Shown one piece after another: positions 1-11,380 of a stretch of 64,000 nucleotides of DNA; the first letter of the stretch is position 1; every line of letters starts with the position of its first letter. Location of the stretch: contig MNCI01000270.1 of the NCBI GenBank assembly GCA_015680685.1, forward strand, positions 488,421 through 552,420, written 5' to 3'. The position numbers and the translations under genes are program-made. Source of the DNA: Gnetum montanum. Its lineage: Eukaryota; Streptophyta; Gnetopsida; Gnetales; Gnetaceae. Below the pieces are notes generated by a model. That model saw nothing but the letters and a program-made list of their open reading frames with translations, was not told where the DNA came from and searched no databases.

Positions 1-1108
1 CAGATTCAATATCAAGAAAGTTGGACATAATAAGGTCACTTTCATCCTCATCTTCTACTAACTTAGTGTCTTGATGTTTATGCTTTCTATTTTTCCTTTC
101 TTCCTTGATATTAACTCTTGCCAAAGCTTTTTCAAGCTTCACTATTTTGTTAGACATATCTCTCATTAATTGTCCTTTTTCAGATTCTACTCTTTCATGT
201 TCTTGCTCTATCTTAACATGAGATGGACCTGGTAAAGCTTTAAATTGAGCAAAATCTTGCATAGGAATCATAACTCTTTCTTCTCTTTTTTGAATTGCAA
301 TATTTTCTTCAGGATTCAAGTTCAACTATTTTTCTAACTGTATAGCTTCACTAAAGTAGTCATTTAGTGTAGTTAAGTTTGGAGTTCTCCTTAACCAAAT
401 TGAAATGTTGGGGTTGACAGCCTTAAGATAAGTTTCTTTAAGCATTTCTTCTGATGGCCTATATTGTCTTTGAAAGAGTCCACAAATTCGTTGAAACTTG
501 ATGTTAAAATCTCTAATTGACTCTTTAACTCCTTGCTTAGCTTGTATTAGCCCACAGTATAGTTGTTGTTGATCTAATTGATTACCAAACTGGGCTAAGA
601 AAAGATTCTTCATGTCATCCCAACTTGTAATACTATTACTTGGTAAGTTTGAATACCAAATCTGAGCCATATCCTTTAGATTTGATACAAACAACCTACA
701 AGCTTGATCTTGATGTTGAATATTTGCATGAGCTAAAGCTAACTCAAACATGTGAATATATTCTTCAGCTAAATAAGCTTTTCCAGGAATAAAAGGCTCA
801 GGCAAATATTTGTAAACTACCTTAGGAATATCATTGTAATTTTGAAATCCTAATGGTGTAACTCCTTGCCAAGGATTTGCCATCCTATTCCTTTGAAATG
901 TTGAACTCTTAGACTTTCTAGATCTTCTCTTACGAATTGATAAACCAGATATAATGGGTGATCTTCTTGATCTTCTAGTTTTCACTCCACTACTTGTTCC
1001 CAATTCAAAAACTTTCTTTTGTTCTTCTTCTGATGAAGAATCAGTCTTAGAATCTAGAATATCCTTTGAAACTTTGAAACTTTCCAAACTATGAAATTTC
1101 TTGGTCAT
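1..1108 (-). pseudogene. gag of a Ty3/gypsy-like LTR element (element 1), cut by window edge
   Basis: This is the capsid (gag) region of an LTR retrotransposon, read on the minus strand from an ATG at 1108. The first ~75 residues are basic and Ser/Arg-rich. A Retrotrans_gag-type domain follows (motifs CRLFVSNLKDMAQIWYSNLP, SWDDMKNLFLAQFG, ESIRDFNIKFQRI). The frame is open for 260 codons to one TAG at 326-328. It then continues in the same frame to the window edge as a charged, probably coiled-coil stretch (LMRDMSNKIVKLEKALARV). A single nonsense mutation therefore breaks an otherwise intact gag. The ATG lies about 90 bases downstream of the primer site at 1201-1218, the expected place. The Ty3/gypsy assignment rests on gag alone because pol is outside the window. 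Confidence 0.8.
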
Positions 1109-1200
1109 GAACTGAAAATAGTATCTAATTCTTAAGCCTTACAAATAATTGTTGATGTACTAAAAGTATAAGGCTTATGAACCTAGAGGCTTAATTTTCA

Positions 1201-1218
1201 GCCCTCCTTCTAGCGCCA
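1201..1218 (-). other. primer binding site of element 1
   Basis: Read on the minus strand, this begins TGGCGCTAGAAGGAGG, starting eight bases after the LTR end at 1226. It opens with the TGG expected of a complement to a tRNA 3' CCA end. I do not assign the tRNA. Confidence 0.6.
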
Positions 1219-1225
1219 AAAGAAC

Positions 1226-2689
1226 TGTTGGCGACCGTTTGGGACGCGACCGCCAACGAGTGTCCTCGAACAGGATTTAGGTGCTTGCTGGTCTCTGGCA
1301 ACACCAAGGCCCAGATACCTCCAAATAGACTCAGTAGTTAATGTGAGTATGTGTGTGTGCTGTTGCGGTGTGCGGTTGTGAAAAATGAAACGATTGCGTT
1401 GTGTGTAAACTACAAATGACTTATCTTAAAGAGATTCAGCCAACTTTGCCAAGTACTGTGAGTTGTTGAGAGTTCCTATTTTGTTCAATTGCCTAGTCTA
1501 CGCGGTCCTTATAATACCTACTTGTAACAAATAAAATTTTGCAAAAACATTTGAGCACAACTCTGCGAATCTACTTCTAATTTTCCCCAGAGAAAGAGAT
1601 AGTTCCACAAGAAAACTAGAAATAGAGCGAGATTCAATGGAAATAGAAAGAAGAGAAAAAGAAAGCAGATTTGTGTAAAGATCTCAAATGTTTAAACAAG
1701 GTAAAATGATACGAGTAAACACTTTGCAATAAAGCTATCCCAAATTCAATAACTATGAATTGTTCAAACTTCCAAGGCTCAAATAAGCAATTTCTTCAAG
1801 ATAATCCTACTATGATACCCAAAAAATTGCTGCGTAAACTATCATGTGCCAGACTTTATTTTGGCTAGATAATGGATGTCAACAATTGCATTCAACAGAA
1901 CCTTCAAAAGACTTGACAATTTCTGATTGAAATACCACGGAGATGCACTTTAAAGATAAAAGAATCTATTCTAGTCCTATGAAAATACCAAAGATTTTCT
2001 GAACCCTCTTGACTATTGAATTGTTCAACGGCTTGACTACATGCAGAGGCTCTCTTACAACAATCTCAATAGCGGTTCTTATACATTGCACAATAATAAA
2101 ATTTACTACTAAAATGCTCTTAAGGCTTTCAAACACAAGCTCTTCTATGGAAAAATTTTAATAGAAATTTTCTATCATGCAACAAGAACAATAAGAGCAA
2201 TCTAAAAATTCCAAGATTATTTGCTAAGCATGATACTATCTAAACCACTAGCTAAACAATTTAAAAAAAAAATAAAAAATAAACATAACTCACAGGACTA
2301 TGACAAAGAGGCTGAAATTTTCTTCTTTAACAAGTCATCTTACAAGAAATCGTTCACAATGTCTTCTTTACAAATGCTCCTTTTTTCCACCATCAAGACC
2401 CCAAAGTGAGACCTCGAGTGTGCTCCCTTTCCTTCCTACCCTTGAAGCCCTTTTATAGGGTCTCATAGGTAGTTAGGTAAGTTACAAAAATTTTGGGTGG
2501 TTATAACCACCATAGAGATAAAAAAGCTATAGTTGACAAGTGTCCCATGTAGTTGCCAAGTGGCCCATTCAGTTGCCAAGTAGTCACCATGGAGATAAAA
2601 AAGCTGTAGTTGACAAGTGGCCCATTTAGTGGTTATAACTACCATAATTGACAAGTGTTCATTCCATATGGGAGTTTCAACGTGCCCCA
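1226..2689 (-). repeat. 5' LTR of element 1
   Basis: On the minus strand this 1,464-base block starts TGGGGCACG and ends CCAACA. A TATA box sits about 230 bases in, and a primer site and gag follow directly. The U3 part (2463-2690) holds several imperfect copies of a motif like GTTGACAAGTGGCCCA. The second LTR is outside the window, so the ends are inferred from TG...CA and the primer-site position only. Confidence 0.65.
2450..2457 (-). promoter_or_regulatory. TATA box in LTR of element 1
   Basis: The minus strand reads CCTATAAAAGGG, a canonical TATA box at the expected U3/R position of the LTR. Confidence 0.6.
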
Positions 2690-2969
2690 TAAATTCTTTT
2701 ATTTTTTTGTCAAAATGTAAATTTCATTCATACACAATGCTGTATAATTACTTGAGCTTTGCAAAAATCACCGTGCGGTTTACATTGTAGCCGTCGTTGG
2801 CCTTGGCTTGGTGAGCTTGTCAATTTTTTTCATGATAACATAAATTCGGTAAAGCAAACACACATCATTCCCTGCACAGTGGCACCAGGTCGATTAGAAT
2901 ATGCCTTGGAATGCAACACTGCTACGTTGCAATGACAAATAAATCCTCTATTCAGAGTCAATAGACTTC
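2690..2969. other. no gene seen
   Basis: This is a mixed-composition spacer between the start of the element 1 LTR and a GC-richer block. I found no coding frame or repeat in it. Confidence 0.5.
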
Positions 2970-3640
2970 CTACATGCAGCAGCAGCAACAACAACAGAGG
3001 TCGGCAGGTGCAACAATGGTGGATGATGCAGTTGCAGAAAAATCAAAGGCAGCATGCGCGATATGTTCTTTGGCCAAATCGTGAGAATTCACGCTTGCGG
3101 ACATGATGCCGGGCGTGGAGATGAGCATTGTGCGGCAGAGTCCGACGGCGGCCATGGTGAGATTCGAAGGCAGGAGCGTGGAACCTACGCATCACCATAC
3201 TCACGGTCACGATGTGCTGGTCCTACAGGTGTTCAAAGCACATATGGAATCTAACTTCTAGCCACATCTATGATCTCGGCTGTGGCAATTATCTGTATAA
3301 GCCCTCGGGCGATGTTGACTGAGTTCAGTATTTCAAGGATACCGAGCTTTTCATCCGCTGGGACGGAAACTGGGACATTCTTCTCGATGAAGAGGTCACC
3401 GCGGCTCACGTCGCAATCCAGGCCCTGGCACCTGATTCTGGCTAAGAATTTCTTCTCTGCTCTTATCAGGGTTTTTATGGTTTCTGGTCGATTTTGGAAT
3501 TGGTTCCCATTTTTCCTCATGAGCTTACTCTTGTGTGCTTGGCTTATTCCCTGGTTAGGATCATTGTATAGCCTGCCCTGCTGGTTTATGTGGTTCTTGC
3601 ATGTTGTTAGAATTACTAGATCCATTGCCCTTCTTCAGTA
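2970..3640. other. GC-richer island with short ORFs on both strands, unidentified
   Basis: This block is visibly richer in G and C than the AT-rich flanks. It has short open frames on both strands: minus 3251-3625 (124 codons, containing GDLFIEKNVPVSVPADEK), minus 2970-3155, plus 3270-3641 and plus 3054-3254. The minus frame at 3251-3625 looks most protein-like. It starts with a trinucleotide tract (about 2975-2998) that would encode a run of Cys on the minus strand. I recognise no family. It could be debris of a host gene or of the missing 3' part of the neighbouring Athila-like element. Confidence 0.3.
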
Positions 3641-4329
3641 GTTGATGGATGGCTTGCCCATATTTTCACATATGTGTTTGTAGGTTTGGCATGGTGGCGA
3701 TGTAGATTTGCTGATTGGTGGGTGGCTTTCACAGTGAGAAATGGCCGAAGTCCAACATTTTTTTGTCCCAATCTCAGAAACATGAAACTGTCTTCTCTTT
3801 TTATGGATACATTCCAGTGAGGCGACTTGAGAACCACCAGATTATGATTCTTGAGTAAGTCATGAAATTAATCATTCAAAATTTGCATTGTAATTTCTTC
3901 TCATGACACCAAGATGGATAATTCCCTGTAAATGTAGCTACAATATCTAGCATATGCCATTCCAACTTCATGGTCAGTTAACTGTTGCAAAATTCTTCAT
4001 GGGAAAGAGCATAATCCTCTTTAAACAGTTTCAGTTCATTAGGATTTCGTACCTCACCGTTACCAAATAAGTCCACCTGTTCCATGAAATGGCCAAAATG
4101 TGCCAAAAAAAGGAAAAAGTTTCATTAATTATATAAGGTCCCTTTCACAATGTTTGGAACTTTGTTTTTTGGGATACATGTGTGGGGTTCTAGTAAAGAA
4201 CCTTATCTCTTAGTTGAAATTTTACTTTTCATATTCTAAGGTCATGTCATTATTTGTTATATGCCTTATGCACTTCATTTAAAGATAGGACCATTAATCC
4301 ATTTTCATTTAGCATATTCATGTTGATAA
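3641..4329. other. no gene recognised; expected 3' end of the Athila-like element is missing
   Basis: A family-A element should continue here past integrase to its 3' LTR. No sequence like the family-A LTR (TGATGAGTGG... with GGTACCCCTACACTC) occurs, so the 3' part is deleted or unrecognisable. A minus-strand ORF at 3616-3837 has no recognisable motif. Confidence 0.45.
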
Positions 4330-5200
4330 TTCTTTTTGTTTGTGCTAGGGTCAGGTCAAGGTCCAAGTCATAGGCTATTGAAAATGCATGAAGCTTTTAT
4401 TGGATTGGAAGTGCTGGAAGTTTTCTATACACCAGCTTGTAGGGAGAGTAGCCAATAGGGAGTTTTCATGTTGAGAAGTAGGCCTAAAGTGCATCATTGA
4501 TTTTTGTGCTCCAATATCTCCTATATTTGCTTATGCTCCTTGTTAGGGTCTTTGTAATCTCCCTATTGGTAACTTCTACTTGATTGTTGGCTTGGGGATG
4601 ATAGGGTGCTGTTAACTTATGTTCAACCCTCAAGTGTTGCATCAACTTTTGAAAGGTGGCACGCATAAAATGGGTTTCATTATTAGAAATCAATGCATGT
4701 GGCACACCAAACCTATTTATAATATGTTCTTGTACAAATCTAGCAGCATTGGATGATGTACAATCAGTGATGGCTAATTCTTCTACTCATTTGGTATAAT
4801 AGTTGACTGCTACGATGATGTATGCCTTTCCATTAGACTTGGGTGTGATGGGACACATGAATTCTATGCCTCATATGTTAAATGGCTCCAGTGGTTGAAT
4901 TCACTATTGAGGATCCTCCATTCGAGCAATCATCCCACCATCTCTTTGACAACACTCACAAGATCAGACAAATTGGTGGGCATCCCTGAAGATTGTAGGC
5001 CAATAGTATCCTACAATCAGGATTTTTATGGTTGTGCATCTCCTTGCATAGTGACCTTTGCAAGGACCTTCATGAACATCTTGGAGAATGCACAATTGAT
5101 CCACATCAAGGACACACCAATGAACCAGGCCATCAACACACACCTTATAAAGGTGTCTATTGATTTCCATGAAGTACTTTATGTGATGAAGAAACTGTTG
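4330..5200 (-). pseudogene. integrase of the Athila-like element
   Basis: Integrase inserts the element's cDNA into the genome. The zinc-binding N-terminus is visible at 5170-4964 (DVHEGPCKGHYA, ILIVGYYWP). The catalytic core is at 4705-4484, with YHPQANNQVEVTNREI carrying the Glu. The second catalytic Asp is lost: the family's DNG-type motif reads LISNNETHF here. The usual GxDFMGP first-Asp motif reads GIEFMCP. Downstream the frame is still traceable as SPYKLVY. Several in-frame stops and the altered catalytic residues show that it is dead. Confidence 0.75.
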
Positions 5201-5299
5201 TTTCTTCCTATGATCCAGATCTTATGGCATCTTTTGAGTGAGAAGGTAATTAAGAATTCCATCATACCATTTTGGTTCGACAGGCACTTGGTTATTTAT

Positions 5300-6640
5300 T
5301 GCTCTTGTAAAGAGGAGTTTATCTAGAAATTGATCAGAGAGTAGACTCTCCCCCTCTTTATTATCCCATCTTAACTGAGAGAGGTGGTCAACGACCATAT
5401 TCTCAGTTCCTTTTTAATCTATCATTGTGAGATCAAATTCCTACAAGATCATGAGCCACCATATGATATGGGGGCTCACCATTGGCTTGTTCATTAGGAA
5501 GTGGATGTCACTATGATCTTTGTGCACAAACACTTTGTAGCCAAGCACATAGTGCCTAAAGGTTTCAAGAGCATACACTAGTATCATCAGTTATTTTTCC
5601 ATGGTGGTGTAATTCAACTATGCATCCACAATGCTTTTGCTCATGCAGTGGATGTAACATGGATGTTTCTTATCATCTAGTTGTATAAGCATATCTCCCA
5701 AGGCATAATTAGATGCATCTATCATTATATGAAATGGTCTAGACTAGTCTAGTGCTCATAGAATTGGAGTCTCTATGAACTTATCCGTTAGATGTTGGAA
5801 TCTTGTTTGCACTCCTTGGTCCAGATGAATCAAGCATCTTTTTTTGTAAGCTTAAGCAATGGCTTTGTAATCTTAGAAAAATTTTCTATGAATTGTTGGT
5901 AGTAGCCAGTGTGTCCAAGGAATGATTAGATATCTTTGACTGTCTCTAGGTGACGTGTAATTCCTTGGATGACCCTTATCGTTTCCAGGTCTATCTTAAT
6001 TCCTACCTAAGTAATTATGTGCCCCAGTATTATGCCTTCTTGGAGCATTAAATTGATTTTTTGCAAATTGAGCCTAAGGTTTTTCTTCAACACATCTTTT
6101 CAATACCTACTCAAGGTGATCCATGGCTTACTCAAATGTAGTCCCATAGGTAGAGAAGTCATCCATAAAGACTTTTACCCTACTACCAATTTGCTATTGA
6201 AAAATAGTAAGGAAAAAGCATTGAAATGTTGTAGGGGTATTGCATAGACCAAATGGTATCTTGCAATATGCAAAAGTTCCCTAGGGACTCATGAATGTTG
6301 TCTTGACCTAATCTTTTGGCATAATCTAGATTTGATTATAGCTATTATAACCATCCAAGAAGCTATAGTTGGTATTCAATAGTTGGTCCACAAATGGAAA
6401 TGGAAAATGATGTTTAAATGTTTCCATGTTCAACAACCTAAAGTCAATAGAGACTTGCCACTTGCCATCTTTCTTTAGCACAATCATGAGTGGACTAACC
6501 CACTCACTATCCATGATGGGATAGACAAGCCCAACATTAAGGAGTTGTTCGATTTCCTCTTTGATGATCTACTTCAATTTGAGGTTCAACTACTTCTATA
6601 GATGCCTTCTTAGTTTCATGGCTAGGTTGATGTAGATATC
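5300..6640 (-). pseudogene. reverse transcriptase and RNase H of the Athila-like element
   Basis: RT copies the element's RNA and RNase H removes the RNA strand. RT motifs in order are WVSPLMIVLKKDGKWQVSID (about 6500), HHFPFPFVDQLL, FLDGYNSYNQI (about 6326), a TTFMSP...GTFAY stretch (about 6290) and FMDDFSTYG (about 6140), the family form of the YxDD box. RNase H follows at about 5870-5340 (ASNYALGDMLIQLDDKKHP, LNYTTMEK, GYKVFVHKDHSDI). The frame is broken by many TAG and TAA codons. The 62-codon open piece at 6326-6514 is the longest survivor. Confidence 0.75.
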
Positions 6641-6669
6641 ATGCTAGCATATCCTTGGATCAATTCTAG

Positions 6670-6927
6670 TTAGTTCAAGATATGACCAAGCAAATGTTGT
6701 TGAAATTTGTTGACTATTGTCAATAGCTTGTCTTTTTGTTTAGGAGCAAGATTTGCATTGATTATAACTGAATTTCCATTATTTAAAAATGCATACTTCA
6801 TGTTAGTTGGTAGAGTTTTTAAATCTAGGGGCTCTTGCTTGAAATGATCAGGGATTACCAACTCTTCCCAACAGGTATCATCATCTTCATCATCAAAGAT
6901 TACTAGCCTTGATCCAATTCGAAACAA
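6670..6927 (-). pseudogene. protease-RT linker of the Athila-like pol
   Basis: This 85-codon open frame contains LKTLPTNMKYAFLNNGNSV followed by an LAPKQKDKLLTIVNKFQ helix. It corresponds to the conserved stretch just before RT in Athila-type polyproteins (an LP..LKYAFL-like motif, then a helix leading to the G-W-I motif). No protease active site was found upstream, where the sequence is degraded. Confidence 0.6.
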
Positions 6928-9510
6928 CAGGGAATAACATCATAATGTGAATTTGAGGTGGCATTTGGTTTGAAGGGAACTCGAATGTGTTTGATGTAGA
7001 GGATGAGGGTGTTGGAGATATAGGGCAACCAACTACATTTGGTTGTGAGGGTTTGGAAGGACTATTGGGCCAGAAAAATGGTTGTTTCCTGGATTGATTA
7101 TTTGAACCATTTGATTGAAATTTTGGTTGTAGATGTATAGTCCTTGTAGCATTTTGTTGCTGTCGCTATTGGGGAATTTCGTCCTATATGGATGGAGGAG
7201 GGGGTAACTAGGTTAAGGGTAGAGTGATGTGTGTACACAGATGTGGAGGGTGGTATGGATATGGGTGCTTCCCTCAAGTAGATGGTGAATTAGTTTGATG
7301 GTACTCTAGAGGATAATAGTGATGTTGAAATGAGGCATGACTTGTAGAGCTTTATGGAGAAATGGATTACTAAACATAGTACCTAAGGGTACTGCTATCT
7401 CGGTGATGGCATTCCCCATGATTGTGGCTGGTGCCACTATGGATATTATCCATATGATTGTGGTGGAGATTCACTTGGATAGTAAGCCTATTGATTGTAG
7501 TGGAATTGCCTTGGATTACCTTGTAGATAAGGTAATCGTCTAGATGCTTGCCTTCTTGCTAGTCGAGGATTCAGTGTGTACAACATAGACTCTTGTAAGT
7601 GTGACACCATAGGGAAACATCCCTTAGGATGTTCATACTGACAAATGTTAGACCCAACATCATCATCAGAGTTTGTTCCCACAACTTCTTCTATATCATC
7701 TTTACCCTTACCTCTTTGGTGGGCACCTTTAGCTTCTTTTTGCATCCTACGGTCATGATCACCATTCCACTCTTTGGATTCTTTAGAAATCTTCATAGCA
7801 TTTTGGAATTTTTTGCTTAAAGAGTCCAATAACTTATCAACCTTTGCTGAAATATTAAAAATAGGTTTTTAGATAGGCAAGATTTTCCTATTCACCACCT
7901 TATCGAGTGGTGACTCCTCCTCGTCATAGAATCAGACCTCCTTTTCCTTATGGAAGGGTCCCTATTATATTCTTTTGCACTTTCCTTTTTTCACAACTCA
8001 CCTTCTTCTTTTACAACCTACTCTATCAACCTTTGTATCTGATGAGCTTGTAGTTTAGACAATCTCCTTTATGCACAACCCCCAAGAGTTCTTTTGGTTT
8101 TTGCTCTGAGCCCATCTATGATGTGGCGGAGTTGTTCCCTCTGAGAGTAATCATGGCTAGGGAATTGATGTAAGAGAGAATAGTATCTACCCATGGTAGC
8201 ATCCACGGTCTGATGTGTTCCCTATTTCTAGCCTTGGATTTTCCTTTTCAGATTAGACACTCTGAAGTATTTTTGATATTTATCATTAAATAGTTCTAGC
8301 ATGGTACTCCATCTGCGGAGAGATTTTAACTCCAAGGATTGGTACCAGATTTTTGCCTCTTTGATGAGTGTCCTAGGGAATAGCTTCAATTTCTACCAAT
8401 CATTCTCTATGTTTTGTAAGGTGTAGGCATCATGAAAGGCTTGTAGATGGTTTTACAGATTAGAGTTATGTCCCCCCTTAAATCTCGGGATATTGTTTAT
8501 GTCCAAGCACTTGATCCAACTATCTTTCACATGCTTAGTTGGAATCTTGACTGCCTCTACAATGTTAAGCATACTTTGAGTTGCCAATAAAGGCTCATCA
8601 TCATTATTATTTTGTTGTCATTGGTGATGTCCTCTATTATCCCTTTGATTATTGTGGGCATGGTGATCAGTATTACTGCTTTGCTGCTTAGGTCCATTAC
8701 AATTATTCTTTTTGTTGCATTTATTAGAATTAGAAGAGGAAGAAGAAAGAGATTTAGATGAAGAGGGAGAAGAGGAAGGATGAATGCCATCACCATGATG
8801 TCTACCATCTCCCATTCAATTGTCACAACCATGTTCGTTAGCTTTCTTATTATCTTGATACTTGTCCAAGCCCTTACTTTGACTGCTATCTTTCCCTAAA
8901 CCTAGATCATTGATAGTAGATCATAGACTCAGAGCCACATCCCCATCACCAGTAACAAAGGATGAAGAATTTTTAGTTGAAAACACTTAGAGGGAGGGTC
9001 CTCATTGTTGTTTTGGTTTAGTAGGAATAAGGGGTTGGTGAACCATTTCCCCTTCACAGCCTCATGATGCCTCTCTTAGTGAAGATCTCTCCTATGTTGT
9101 GTTTCAGTGGGATGGTAGTCCTGGTAGTCATAAGCATACACATTATATTCCTCTTGAAGATCATGTATGCCCAACTTCTTAAGAGTTTAAAGTAGCATCA
9201 TAGGTACATATCAATCAGAAGGCTTTACAATGTTACCTTTCATATCACACCATTGCAGTTGTTCATCTTGATGTAGGATAAAGGTGAAATTAGGCACATA
9301 CTCATGTAGATGAGTATATACCACTTTGCATTCTTGAGGAACTAGCGGTTTCATATCATCTTGCATGTGAGAAGAATAAGATATTTTTTGAAATAAATAA
9401 AATATCAATGTTCTTTTGTAATTATATTATTTGGGAATGTTGCTGACCTTAGGGTTTGTCCAACAATATGAATGATATTCACTAAACCTAGACAGTGCAC
9501 ATTTCAACAA
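6928..9510 (-). pseudogene. gag region of the Athila-like element
   Basis: A Retrotrans_gag domain is traceable at about 8530-8040 across stops. In order it shows HLQAFHDAYTLQNIE, LKLFPRTL, WYQSLELKSL, QTVDATMGRYYSLLHQFPS and SQREQLRHIIDGLRAK. Downstream (7829-7488) is a charged open frame starting MDSLSKKFQNAMK. The stretch 8815-8618 is low-complexity, rich in Ser/Asn and His. Upstream, 9408-9211 is open but unrecognised and may be leader. No zinc knuckle was found. Confidence 0.65.
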
Positions 9511-9516
9511 AAGAAG

Positions 9517-9534
9517 TCCTCGACAATGGTGCCA
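9517..9534 (-). other. tRNA-Asp-type primer binding site of LTR family A
   Basis: Immediately after the LTR end (one base gap), the minus strand reads TGGCACCATTGTCGAGGA. This matches the Athila/Tat primer site complementary to tRNA-Asp (TGGCGCCGTTGCCGGGGA) except for four transitions, all of the C-to-T or G-to-A kind. It fixes the minus orientation of family A. Confidence 0.75.
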
Positions 9535-9535
9535 A

Positions 9536-10466
9536 TGATGAGCAGTCGAGGTACCCCTATGTCCAACCATATGAATCAAAAAGTATTCACGTGTGATTCG
9601 GTTGAATTTCGTGAACTCCATAGTTTCCAGTGCACTAGTTTTCTACAAAGTGAACCTTGTCCTAATGGTCATTTGTTGTCTTTCCAATTACACTTGTGAC
9701 GTACAAAGGTATGGTTAAGTGTAATCGAGGCATATGATTTTTGTTATTTTATGGTTTATGATTTTGATGCTTAAAGAGAGAGATGAAGCATATTGAGAAC
9801 TAATTTACTTGAACTATTTAAGTAATCTCTAACTAGTCTTAACATAAGCATTCAGTCCTACTTTTCGTACACATCTTGAATCCACGTATCCACTATTGGG
9901 TTACAAAGCACTATGCTACTGGGCGAACGAAGCAATAATGCTATTGGGATTACCAAGTAAATATGTGTTTACACTTGAAGCGATCCTACTTATGTCTTTA
10001 ATCTATTTAGCTTATTTGGCTTAATAAATAATTAGCTTAATTACTAATTAACATTGAATAAATAACTAAAAACATTCAATGCATGAAAAAAACATTTAAA
10101 CTATCTAGAATACTACAAGGTTTATCAAGAAGTTCATCTTTATTGCCACACACATTGTTATGCTTAGGTATAATAGTGCTCAAATAAAGATCCATACACT
10201 CAATGACTCTTGCTACCGATAGTCAGGAAAATATTCTAACTTTTGAATGTAAAAATTGTAAGAGTTCGACTACTACTGTGCCATAAACACGGTTGTAAGC
10301 TTGTATTTATAGTTTTGTGGTATAGGATTGCATCGATGGGACCTTGTAAATGTAGCAAATGCTACGTTGATGCAGCCCTGTCAATGGGGAAACACCATGT
10401 AAATGGGGCCCATCGACAAGGCTACGTCAATAAGGGCTCGTTGACGTGATACTTTGACGCTCATCA
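9536..10466 (-). repeat. LTR family A, copy 1 (5' LTR of the Athila-like element)
   Basis: This 931-base block has inverted ends TGATGA...TCATCA. It is related along its length to copies at 17661-18541, 22692-23510 and 39281-39614 (shared plus-strand landmarks GAGGTACCCCTAC, CATATGATTTTT, and a run before GAGCTTCGCTAC). A minus-strand TATAAATA lies at 10304-10311. The U3 end carries short imperfect repeats around GTCAATG/GTTGACG. A primer site abuts its 3' end. Confidence 0.8.
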
Positions 10467-11380
10467 TAAGGGTAAATACCTGTATCTTAATCAAAGTCTA
10501 AAGACCTACAATGTATCTATTGGATTATCAAGAATGTAGTTTATCAAGCGAGAGGATTCAAGGACATCCATATGGCATATACTATGAGGGTGACTATTAA
10601 GTAGTGGAAAAGACCTATAGTAAAAAACTAGCAACAGTAGGAGTAGGAAATGAAGGGAATAAGGGATATAATAAAGTGAGAAGAAAAGAGCACAAAATAA
10701 TAAATTGTATCCAATAAAATAAATGAACTAAAATTCAATGCATTTTTTTACATATTACATATTATAAATATATGACTAAAATAGTAAATAAAAGTAATTT
10801 TTATGATAATACATGTATTATATGATTGAGTTGTAAAGGGATCTATTCAAGTCACAAAAGTAGAGTTACAATAACAAAAATTCAATTGAAATATAGAATT
10901 AAATGGATCCCATGGTGAATGTGGGGGATGTTGAAACTCAAAATAATTGAAACATAGGTACACCTTAAGATTTATAGAAGTTTATAACTCACTACTACTT
11001 AGTAGAATCAAACTTGTGACTAGGAGTTACCAAGCTAGGACTCGTACTACTAGTTCAACATCTCATTATGAAGGCACAAGGGTGTCAAATCCCAAAAAAT
11101 AAATATATTTAAAAAATTAGATTCAAAGTACAAAAGTAGAGAGGTAGAGGAGAAACTCCAAAACGACAAAATGGAAAGGCCCAATGATTTTGGGGATGCC
11201 TCTTTAGGTTTTTATCCTCACAACCAATCCTTGAAAAACCTCTCCTCTGGGGTAGAAAAAGGATTAGACCTTGCCCTAATTCAAAACCACCCAAAATGGT
11301 TCTCACTTTCTACTAAATTCTTTCTATTAATAAAAAATAAATCTATAGAGAGAAATATCTAGAAATTTAGCTGAAGCATC
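10467..11380. other. AT-rich spacer, no gene seen
   Basis: This flank of the family-A element is AT-rich with scattered short ORFs. The two overlapping ORFs near 11109-11362 are on opposite strands and show no family motif. Confidence 0.5.

Larger units (their letters stand above)
4330..10466 (-). mobile_element. Athila-like Ty3/gypsy element, 3'-truncated (LTR family A)
   Basis: Read on the minus strand, the order is LTR (10466-9536), primer site like tRNA-Asp (9534-9517), gag (about 9180-7488), a pre-RT region (6927-6670), RT (6514-6000), RNase H (5870-5340) and integrase (5200-4330). Domain order and motifs (HHFPFPFVDQLL, FLDGYNSYNQI, FMDDFSTYG) match the Athila lineage, as does the primer-site type. 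All reading frames carry stops. The env-like part and the 3' LTR are absent. Confidence 0.75.
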
